Shown here: positions 39,201 through 51,200 of the stretch, piece after piece | How positions within the stretch are numbered: the stretch's first letter is position 1 | How the letters are laid out: each line of letters opens with the position of its first letter | NCBI GenBank assembly: GCA_019155185.1 | Contig: CM032802.1 | Coordinates: 16,704,425 to 16,768,424 of the forward strand | Length of the DNA: 64,000 bases | Origin: Beaufortia kweichowensis | Taxonomy: Eukaryota; Chordata; Actinopteri; Cypriniformes; Gastromyzontidae | Direction of reading: 5' to 3' | The notes under the pieces: generated by a model | Databases searched by the model: none | What the model was told of the DNA's origin: nothing | Seen by the model: the letters and a program-made list of their open reading frames with translations, nothing else | Position numbers and translations under genes: made by a program

Positions 39201-42200
39201 GCAGATGAACCGAGCCAGAAGTGAAGAATGCAGTAGTCATGAGGAATGAACTGTTGGGTAACAAGCACATGCACATCACTGGAAAACCACATTAATTGGA
39301 TGCTTTGTTAAAAGATGAAAGGATATGAGTAAGGTTATAATGAAAGGATATGAGACATTATTTTATAATGAGTCGTTTTGTTTTTTTACACAGAAAGAAA
39401 TTTAGAGATAGGAGACTGACAATGTTTTTGATAATGGCTGATTAAAATACTGTAAATGCTGAAAAACATTTTCTTAATGTTTTAATTAAAGAATAGAGTT
39501 ACAGAAACTGTTCACGTAATAATTATTATTCCTGAAGTATTGTGGCAGCACATGATAAAATAACAAATTTCATCTTTTCTTGTCAATCTGAATTTGAAAT
39601 ATTTTTTGAAGCATAAATTAGAGCATTACTCTATTAAAACACACAACAACCTTTCACAAAAACAAGACTTTTCACTACTTTTTTTGTAAATTCAGGTTTT
39701 CTGAATTTATTATTTATGGGTATGTGTTTAGGTAAAATGATTATTTTGGGGTTTTTATTGTGAACTGCTGACAACATTTCCCCCAAGTTCCAAATAAAAA
39801 AATTTTTGAAAAAGTTTTTGGACATTAAATACTGCAAAGAAAACATGTTCATATTTATTTTTAAACAACACAGTACTATTGCTTTATATGTAATACAAAT
39901 GTTTATATTTTTCCAAAGCTATATTTAACATTTTTTGTGTCTGAATGTTAACAAAATTTACATTTTGAGTCTTATGATGCAAATGTAGGTAAAGACATAA
40001 TAAAAAAATATTGATGGACCTTTTTACACATGTTGCTGTATGTGCTATACATTATAAAATACTTTTTATATGTCGGTCCCTTAAATATGATGTGAGAAGG
40101 ATCAGATTGCTTATGAATAGACAGACAGACAGAGTTTTTTCCTATTGTAAAATTCACATAATTTCAGATTGCTGCTGGTTTATACAGTGATTGGTAAACA
40201 GACTGGATTAATCGGGATTAGACTGTGATTTTCATATCCTCCTGTGGAAAAGAGGTTAGAAATGCTGGTTCTCACAGGACAGTATGTGTCTGCTTCACTC
40301 GCAGTCTGTCCTGTCCACCTCAGCCAATTCAGATGTGAAGGGTTTGACCAGAGAAAAATAAAGGATTAAACAAATCCTGCTAAAAGGGTGTTGTTAGATT
40401 CATTTCATGGAGAACAGAGCCGTTCAAATGACTCATGCGTTTCTTCTCTTGCCATTTCATTGAAGTCAGTACGGTTTGTCAGGCGTGAATGTCAGGCAAG
40501 ATTTCACTGATGATCTACTTTGTGTTTTCTGTCTTTTTCAGTGAGTCACTGTGTTATAGTGTGAGGTCTGCCTTAACGTCAATGATTTCTTATAACATTT
40601 CCATAAATCCAGACAAACAGTCTCGGGATAACGATTACGAGTTTCCTTGAGTTTCATCTCTTTTTCTCTTACTATCTCCATCATATTTCTTTGAAAGCAT
40701 ATGTGGGACCAAAGGACTTGTTTATGGGTGGGCGGCTTTGAAATCAACCAATCAGAGCGCAGAAGTTCTTTACACAGCAGGATCAGAACCATAAGGGACT
40801 TGTGTTTAAAAAAGAGTGTTTGTGCGTGTGTGTGTGTGTCGTGATTTCCGTCCTTCTCTACAAATATTGTACATTTTGGTGTCATTGGTGTCTCAAATTC
40901 TGTATTTTAGTTATGAAAACTATGCATGCAAAGCCCAGAGTTCAACCATGTTACACAAATTATTATTTAATAGATTAATTAAACTTTATTAAAAGACCTA
41001 CATTTTTAAAGGACCTACTCCAAGGTCCTTTTAAGGAAGTCGGAGCACTTGGCAGCCATGTTTGGGCAGCAAGTTTTTTTGGTGAATTATGTTTATTTCA
41101 TGCCCATGTTTATTTAAAGCTTATTGTTAGAAAATGACAAAAATTGCACTAGTTAGGGTTTGTTTAGAGTTTTTAGTATAAGTACAGGAGTTGCTGTAAA
41201 CAGGTCTGCAAACAGGAAACTGGTATCAAGTTGTTTTAGACAAAACGTTTCTGTTGGTTGATCTTTGTTCACACTTTCTCTTTAGGTCTTATCTTCTTTG
41301 GTGCCGTCTTTGATGCGTTACCTCAATGACTGTGATCTGTGTGAAGCCGCCCTGAGCGTGCTGGTGAACGTGGCTCAGGCTAGCCCCGCCTCCCTCGCAC
41401 CCTTCCTGTCAATGCTAAGAAGTATGGGTGAGAAGAACCCTGCGCTACTTGGACACATCGCTCAGATCCATGGGGCGGTGGGTCTAACCAGTGAGGTGAG
41501 CATTTACGCACACAAGTTATCGTCCCCTGATGATGGCTTCTTACATTGCAAAAGAAATGAAAGTGTAAACGTGTTTATTGCTCAGATGGGCACTTAAAAT
41601 GCTGGCCCGGCTGATTGGTCCAGTGGTTTGAAAGGTGTTTTGAACTGAAAAGAGTGTAAAAACAGCCTCTCGTGGTGTTGGTTGGTGTGATCTTCATTAG
41701 ATGTGACAGACATTTCTAGCATTTTCTCACACTGATTATCTTCTGGCTTTATTAATGAGACCTGAACAGCGTTATTATTCTATTTTAGCAGCCCATGAAT
41801 GGTTAAGGAATTTGTTTCTTTGGGTTATTATATTGGTGCTGTGGAATGTTTTGTATCATTATCACAGTTATTCTTCAAGCGAGGGAAATCAGGAGAGCGT
41901 GAAATGAATTTTACTCTTGGCTTGTGTTTTTTTTGTTAGCTTTTATAGTTTTATTGGTTTAGTGTTTCTCTCTCTTCCCCCCTCTCCCTCTTAATTTTGC
42001 CTAATTTTCCTTTAAGAATGACCGGCGATGTCTGCTCATTCTCACGTCTAAAATACTTTGTTCATTGTCTGTTTGATCAATTCAACTTTGGTTTGTAACT
42101 TATACAGCATTTATGCTGCTTACAATGTGCAGCTTGTTGAGGAGAAGCAGCTTGTTTTTTGTTTTCTGTAGTTGCACCTTTTTCTTTCCTTATGAGTCTC

Positions 42201-45200
42201 ATCAACTGATGGATTCATTGAATTGATTCTGCTGAGGACTTTGATAGTAGTATAACTATAGTTCAGCAGACAAACATAAAATCATCAAGTAATGTTGTGC
42301 GATTTCTAATCGCCAGTTGTTTCAGTCACTGGTATCACTTTATAAGCTGTATCTGAGTTTAGAGGCTGGATCCTTTAATGAAAACATCGAAAGGCAAGGA
42401 CTAGAACTTCCAAGGTGTGACCTTCTCCGTCCATGAGGTCCACCTTTCCTGTTGCCTAGTGAGAGCAGCCACAGAAAATACGTTTCTAACTTTTTCAAAC
42501 AAAGACGGAGACATTTTTATTGTTATAAAATATCTCGTTGCCGTAGGTGAAATTGTATTCTCAAACATCGGCACGCTGAGCCAAGTGGATGGACCAGGAG
42601 AAAGTGGTAACTTTGTCTGTTTGTTAAAGCAGTACCTGCAGCATACTTGGCCATTCTGCAGAGTTTCTTAATGTGTTTGCTTTGGAGAAGGTCCACGATC
42701 TGACCAGCTGTGATCAGAGCCATGTGGAGATGAAATTCCACAAGCTGGATGCCATTTGGTCCAGTTAGATTTTGAGCGGACCTACGCAGAGCTCCCATAA
42801 GCCTAACCAAGAAAACATTCAGGGAAATATGGTCCTTCTGTACAGCGATGATGTACCTCTGAAAGAACGCCCAGCGCCAATTATAAATCTAGTGAAAAAT
42901 GTACAGACACGTATATGAGGATTTTTCTTGAGGAGATGGCCAACACGGCATAGGAATGGGATCTCGTAGCCACCTTTTCTCTACATTGAGAGAATTTGCG
43001 AGACTTTGTATTTGCTTGTTGAACAGTAACTGGGATGTGTGCCAAATTGCAAAATGGTTTCTTCCTTTCATATTTGTGAAAGCACAATTAGAGGAGACAG
43101 GAGAAAAAAACACTTCACACTCATTTAGAAAAGCCTCACTGAGGCGTGAAGTGTTGAACATCTAAACACACAAAACACACACATGTGAGCAGTAGTGCTA
43201 ACACGCACACATGCTCGAACACCCCAGAGGATTGATCCGGACTATTGTTGTGTGGTAGATCTCAGAAGATTGCTTGAGACAGGCCAAATCGCTTCCTTCC
43301 CCTGTGCAGCGCCACATGCTGCGAAACTGCATTTCTAAAAGTGTTCCTACTATGCTTTTATTACGAAAAGCTATTATTGTTAAAAGGGTAAAACCTGAAT
43401 TGATTCAGTGTTGTTACAGAGAGTTTTAAATAACCAAGAGGGTTCCTTGAAATGACGTAACCGAAAAGCCCTGCGTCGTCTAAAGGATAAGGCAGCCGGT
43501 TGCGTAAGCGGACGTTTTTTTCCCGAAGGATGTTATCACAGCAATCTATTGTAAACCACAGAGGCATCAGTTAATCACACTGACATTTAGAGTCGAGGGA
43601 TTTTCTGTGTGAGTTTAGGGAAAAGAACGTAGTAAATATAGTCAGCAACTTTTCAATTCAGTTTTATGTCCTCCAGAAAATTGTCAGGATATGAAATGGC
43701 CAAAGATGTCTAACATATGTACATGGAATAACTAAATATAATAGCTTCCCAAACACAACTATTACATACTAATAATTGTAATAATAATAATAATAATGAC
43801 AATAATATTTTATCGTGTATTGTGTTAAGAAAAGAACAAATCAAAACCGGCACATTCGAGATATCGTGACAGTCGTACACCGCAGTGCTTGTTTTGGTTA
43901 CTCACGCTTCACTAAAACTTGCAGTAATAATCACATAGTTTTTTCGAGGGATTAATTTAATGTCTTTCTGAGATGTGTGACATTTGACTGGATCCAGTCT
44001 CACGCAGAGCTGCAAAGACTAACATCTATTAAAGCCACATGAGCGCCACAACACAACTCTAACTGCACTACAAAATAAACGTCTTGCTTTGTCAATGCAA
44101 CACATCATGATGAAAACCCAAACAAACATCAATGACAGGTTAAGCTATGTCGTTGTAAAGCCCGGTCAGGCAAACAGACCCCTGCGTTTGTTTATTTACA
44201 CACATAGCATTGTTTGTGAGGGATAACGCTGATTTTAAACCCTTGTTTGATGACGTCTTCGGTTTTTAAAAGGACTTGATACATTTATTTTTGTTTTTGA
44301 TCCATTATAGCTAAGCGGCCTGCTGCCACTAATTTATTTTTGGACGCTGATTGGGTTGGTGATGTTGAAAGACTTTAGTTGTTGTTGTATAAATTCATGT
44401 AAACAGAACAATTTAGCCCTTAAAAACAAACATTTACAATGGCAATCTAATATTTTAAACTTTTTTTAAAGTGCCTTTGGGAGACTTTAAGGTAAAAAAC
44501 TCAGCAAAAATGCAACAACACGTTTTCAAGGTTGGAGAATTTCACCAACTATTATGAGATATACATGCACAAATGCATTGAATCTCACACGAACCTCCAG
44601 CTAGGAGGCTGAAATGTGGATGTAATTCTCTCAGGACAGGTTTATCATATGGATCCTTGTGTAATATCTGAATTTAATATTCGGATGCCTGCAGTACAGT
44701 TACATTGACAGCCGTTCTCAGGCATCTGGAGTTTTAAAGTAGCTCTGCAGAAGCGTTTGTCTATGCGGCGGATGGTGAATACCGTTTGGATGATTGTGTG
44801 TGCAGGGGGTAACTTGAACTGAAAATTTACGAATAGGATCTTATTCAAATAAACAGGCAAATTTTGAGAACTGCAAAGGGAATAATTGGGAAATGGTGTG
44901 TGTGTGAGTCAAACATGCAATTCATATGGGACGTTTCTGAGAATTGCGGGATGTTTACCCCATTTGGGCTGATGAAACTGGGTATCTTGTGTGTGTGTGT
45001 GATGAAACAGCGGTGGGGGGTATCGAACAGAACCGTTTTTACTAGTACCAGTTGCCAGCTTCCCTTTGGTTGTGCAAGTATTGCCATACCGTAATATTTT
45101 CAATGTCTATTTATTCCCTATGACTCATATGAAGTAGATTTTTTGTAAGCATGGTTTTTCAATATCGTGCCATCATGTCCAAAAGCAGTGTGTCATGTAA

Positions 45201-48200
45201 TCATTCATAATATTTACCTAGAAACGTTTCATGTTTCAGAACGTGATATGCGATATGTGTACTTCTGTCAAAGGTAAAATACTTTCTTCTACAGTGTGCA
45301 GAATGTACTACAAGTAAGCCATTGTGTGTTGATATTTCAGAAAAAGTATAAACACTGTCTCTGTGGCACTCTATCACAACATTGCTTTGTTTGTTTGAGC
45401 GCCTGACATGGCAACATTCACTCAACCAGCTGAATTTTGCAGCTCAGATATTACAATTTAACTCAAATATTTCATTAGTTCTTTTTTCTTTGTTTATACC
45501 ACCCTTTAAAAAGTGTTCCATTTAACCTGCACAACAGCGAGACATTTTGTTGCTGACTTGCTTTTTATTTCTATGACATTGCGCTGGATTGCTCGGCCAT
45601 GATGTCATTGGTCCAGAATTGTACTTATGGTGTAGTGTATCAAACATCAGCTGTGTTTGGATTGGTTCACATGTGCCATGCAGGTCATTTTCCTCAAAAG
45701 TGAAAAATAATATCTGTACCTGTGTTCCAATTTTATGTGTATTGTGTGATTTTAATTTTGTGTGTCAAACACAGTTTTCCTTCAATGGCCTCTAACTAAA
45801 CGAGAGAGTGAAAAAGAGAAGTGTGAGAAAGTAAGGTTGTGTGTTTGTTTGTTTAAAACAGTATATAAACCGTATGAGCATTTTTTATGTGTAAAATGGG
45901 TATTTTGTTATTCCTGTGCTGACTGAAAGTTTAGAGAAATATAAACATTTAGAAAATTCACCAAAAGCGTCCAGCTGTGCTAAGTGTTATGATTACCTGC
46001 ATCTCAGCCAGCTCTTAGTCCAAAATATAAGCCAACTAAACAGCCAGACTGCACAATTGAAACAGCCTGTAATCATTCTCAAATAAGTAGCTCAAATATA
46101 CGACTTTAATGGTACGACTCTCAGCTCTCAGCGTCCATTAAAACACGGCAGACGTCTTTAAACGATGCTTGATGTGCATCCAGAAATGTGCAAAAGTTTC
46201 CTGACGTAGTAACTTAACATCCAAATAACACCTACTGGTTCTGATTGAGTTCAGGTGTTTATTAATAACAAACATCGACAGGAAGTGATGTCACCTTTAC
46301 CCATGAAGCATCTCATTAGAGTGTTTGACCTTCTTTGAATGAAGCCACGTAGGCTCCCAGTGGTGTGATAACATGGTATAAGGATTTACGTGTGAGATAA
46401 AACCACCATATGATTTTCTTTATTCTATAGAAACATATATGTGTGTCCATCTGCAGGGCCTGAAATTCATTTCTGAAAATAGGGGGGAATCCCGCATAGA
46501 TGACTCACATGAGGGGGTATTATTCACTTGGAGGGATGACAAAAATGTTACAACAGCTTTATCTAAATGCTTGCACATTTTAGTGGAGCCACTTTACTCA
46601 TGTATTTGTATAGTTTCTTTTACAATACATATTGTACAATACGTACAGAAGACTTTCTCCTCTGATGACAGCACTTCACTCCAGTTCACATGTCATGTAT
46701 GTTATGATCCTGTTTCTCTGATTAACACTATTCAATTGTACAGATTTGTATTTATAGTGTTATTTTTGGCAGATGCTATCACAAGCTTGCCAACAAATAC
46801 TTAACAGTTATGCCGAGTTCACACTGCACGATTTTAGGCCCGATTTTCAGTCGCCGACAGGTTTTGCGAAATCGCCGACAAATGCCCCAAATCAGAGGAA
46901 AATCGGTGCTCGTTCACGTGAATGACAATCACACAGTGTGAATTATCAAAGACGCGGTCTGAGAGAGTCGCCGACGCCCGTGAAATATTTGGCATGCTAA
47001 ATATCTGGACCTGTCGGCGATTCAAGATCCTGCTGTGTTAAATGATTTATGACTGAAAAATACATCGGCAATGACCTACAGCCAATGAGAGAGCAAGATA
47101 CAGGGCAGCGGGAAGTTCGGGGAGGAGTTATAGACCACAATATCAGCAAGCATGGCGTCGGTTCCGAGGAAGGCTTCTTCTCGGTCCAAGAAATGGAAGA
47201 AAGTTTAGTCGAACTTTATTTCATGTCTCATCTGAGCTTTTTTAATTCCAGTACTGTATACTTGTATTGTAGTTAACCAAAGAAATACTACGTGATGCCT
47301 TTACAAATAAGTTTTAAAATGTAGTTTGCACCAGACAGAGTTGTTGGCGATTCTTTCTATTGTAAAGTCATGCAGTGTGTAACCTCCTGTCGCCGATCCA
47401 TCATGCAGTGTGAACACCGCAGCAACTGAATGCTACCCCAGATAGTCGTGCAGTGTGAAAACAACGGTGATCCGACGACTGTAAAAATCATGCAGTGTGA
47501 ACTCGGCATTAGTTAAAGGGGTAGTTGACCCCAAAAAGTCATTTTTTTGTGATTTTTCTGTTTTCTGCATAAAATCATTCTACATAATATAAAGAATATT
47601 GTGTGAGAATTTAGCATTAATATATTTAATATTGACTGAGTAATGTCATGTCAAACATTAAAATCATAGTGAAATTAATAGGTAAAATCAAACGTCTCAG
47701 GTTACGACTGTAACCTTTGTTCCCTAAGAGGGAACGAGACGCTGCGTCAGCGTTTGACGTATGGGAACGCTTTTGCGTGACAAGGCGTCTGAAGCTGCGA
47801 TGTGTAAAATTGCCGAATGGCTAGACTGAAACGTCACAGGCGGGTGGCGTCAGGACCAGGAAGCTATAAAAGGACCTTGGGGCACACACATTCAGCGTAT
47901 AGTGCCGAAGCTGCGCCCAGGGATGCAGGGAGTATGGCAGGGAGAGGCATGGCGTCTCGTTCCTCTTAGGGGAACAAAGGTTACAGTCGTAACCTGAGGC
48001 GTTCCCTGTCAAGGGAACTCAGCGCTCGCGTCAGCGTTTGGCGCTATGGGAAGCGAGATCCCAACGCCGCCCGTGCGCGAACAAGTCCCTGGAAGTGTGT
48101 ATCCGCAGAGCACGCGACTATAGGGACTGACCCGGTGAAACCCAGACCCTGGCCCTCAGGCCAGGACCTGTAGAGAGGGAGTAAAGCGGCGAGATCTCCT

Positions 48201-51200
48201 GTCCATTAATAACCCCAATAAGCCCCTAGGGGCGAAAGAGAAATGTACAGGACCTCGGTCCAGACACAGTAAAAGCATGCAGGGAATACTCGACGAAATT
48301 CACTGGCCGGTATTCAGACAGGCATCAACGCATGGGCTCACCCAATGCGAAGAGAGTCACCAGGACCCCTCGGGGCCCTGGCTGAGGTGCACAGGAGTAA
48401 GCCCAGAGACTGGTAGCTGGCTCTCAAGCCAGGACCAGAAGAAAAGAATACACGGCGAGACTCTGCTGGCCGTTGTCTCAATTCACATCGACCCCTTAAG
48501 GCCGAAGTGCATGGGGCCCCCTGGCACAGAGAGAGTAAACAGCAAGACACCCCGGCTGTCATTCAGAAAGGACGGACCCCTCAGGGCCGCAATACGTGGG
48601 AGCCTGGCGTGGAAGCCAGGTCTAGATCATAAAAGCGCTAACGCGGAGCGTGGCGAGGACCAGCCGGCCGCATTACAAACATCCTCGAGTGTGGCCCCTG
48701 ACCTTATGGCCTTAGAGGCCGCCATACCCCTGGTTGAGTGAGCTTTGACAGAAAGTGGAGACTGCTGTCCAGAAGCTGCATAAGCAAGTGAAATAGCCTC
48801 GACTATCCACCTGCTAAGAGTTGGTTTGGTTGCCGGCAGCCCAGCGGCGGGAGAACCAAAACACACAAACAGCTGCTCAGACTTTCTTAAGGGAGCAGTT
48901 CTGTGAGCAGGGCGTCCAGTGCTCGCACTGGACACAGTAGATTAGCTTTTTCCTGGTCCGAATCCTTGAAGGGAGGAGGACAAAAGGCTTGTAGCGTAAT
49001 GTGCCTCGGCACATTGGTGGGAACTTTAGGCACATATCCTACCCTCGGGTAGAGAAAAGCCTTAACCATGCCCGGTGCGAATGCCAGGCATGACGGAGAA
49101 ACTGAGAGAGCTTGGAGGTCGCCAACTCTCTTCAGAGAAGATACCGCCAACAAGAAAATTGTCTTGAGGGTCAGGAATTTGGCCGACACGGCCTCAATGG
49201 GTTCGAACGGGGCAACCGCTAACCCTTGAAGTACCACCGCCAGGTCCCAAGTGGGGATCCTGGCACGCACCACAGGCCTTAGTCTCCTAGTACCACGGAG
49301 GAAGCGTATGACCAGTGGGTCTCGACCCACAGACTGGCCGGTAACAAGGCTATGAAAGGCAGAGATAGCTGCCGCATAGACCTTGATAGTCGAGGGCATC
49401 AGCCCTGAAGAAAAGCGGTCCTGCAAGAACTCCAGCACCACGCTGATCGGGCAGTTAACTGGGTCTTGGCGCTGACCTGAACACCAGGAAAGAAGACTTC
49501 CCACTTTTAAGGCGTATAGCTTCCTCGTGGAGGGAGCCCTGGATTGTAAAATGGTGTCTCACGACCTCGGTCGAAAGACCGTGCTGGTGAACCTGGCCCC
49601 CTCAGAGGCCAGACCCACAGTTTCCATAACTCTGGGGCAGGGTGACGAATGGTGCCCTGGGCGACTGAGACAAGAGATCTCTCCTGACAGGCAGCCTCAC
49701 CGGGTGCCGTCTAGGAGGCGAAATCAGGTCCGAGAACCACACTCGGGCCGGCCATAATGGTGCGACCAGTAGGAGGCGAACCCGTCCTGGCGCACCCTTT
49801 CCAGGACTCCGGGAGCAGAAGCGTCCGAGAAAAGCGCAAAGCGTAGCCTCGCCCGCGGATGTACACAGAAGCGTCCAGCCCCAGTGGGGCTGGAGGTGTT
49901 AGGGAGAACCATAGAGGACAGTCGTAGTCTCTCGAGGCGCAAACAGGTCCACTTCTGCTGGGAGAAAAACATCCCAGATCATTTGCACCACCTCGGGTGA
50001 AGTCTCCATTCCCGGCCTCGGACCCTGCCTCGACAGGGCGTCTGCTCCCACATTCAACCGCCCGGGATGTGCGCTGCTCTGACGAGAGCAGCTTCCCCTG
50101 GGACCACATCAGAATCTGGTGTGCCAATCTGTACAGAGGGGCGACCGCAGACCTCCTTGATGGTTGATGTATGCAACCACCGGCGTGTTGTCCGATAGGA
50201 CCAAAACATGGTTGTTTCTGAGGCGAGGGAGGAACTGCCTCAGCGCAAGCTGTACCGCCATCATCTCTAGGTAATTTATATGCCACTCGAGCTGGCGCGG
50301 CCCCTCCATAAGCCTCTGGCAGAGCGGCCTTCCATTACCGCCCCAGCCCATCAGGGATCGTCCGTCATTAGCGTTATGCGATGACATATTGACCCCAGAA
50401 CTGGGCCCTGGGAGAGAAACCCAGGTTTCTTCCACACTACTAAGCCCTCAGACACTTGTGAGTGACCTGAATAGTGCGGGAGGGGTCCCCCTCGGGGAAA
50501 AACCCTTGGACTTGAGCCACCATTGTAATGGTCTCATGTACAGCAGGCCCAGAGGTATCACGCTGGCTGCGGCTGCCATGAGACCAGTATCTGCTGAAAC
50601 TGCAGGACTGTGACTTCGTTGATGAAGCCTGACCCTGTCACGGCTGACTGAATGGACTGTGTATGCAGCTGTAGTGAGGTGTGCAGACATGACTCTCGAG
50701 TCCCATTCGCGCCTAGGAAGGTAATTCTCTGAACCGGAGAAAGTGAACTCTTCTTGGCGTTCAGGCGTAACCCCAACACTTTCATGTGGCGAGAACAACA
50801 TCTCGATGTTGAGCCGCTAACGATCTCCGACTTCGGCCAGAATGAGCCAGTCGTCTATATAATTCAGTATGCGAATGCCCTGTAAACGCGCAGCGGTGAC
50901 AGGGCAGCATCTACATTTGGTAAAAGTGCGGGGTGACAGAGCTAGACCGAAGGGGAAGCACCCGGTATTGATGCGCTCGCTCAAAGCGAACCTCAGGAAC
51001 TTTCTGTGCTTGGGAAGGATGGAGACATGGAAGTATCGTCCTTCATGTCTATGGTGACAAACCAGTCCGCAGATCTGATTTGGGTCACGATCTGTTTGAG
51101 TGTAAGCATCTTGAACTTCTTTACTGGCGGTTCAATGTGCGTAGATCTAAAATAGGGCGCAAGCCTCCATCCTTTTGGGAACTATGAAGTAGCGGCTGTA

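Noticed and set aside
48277..48741. 154-codon plus-strand frame
   Set aside because: It lies antisense to the GC-rich DIRS recombinase end; high GC lowers stop frequency, and no family features are present.
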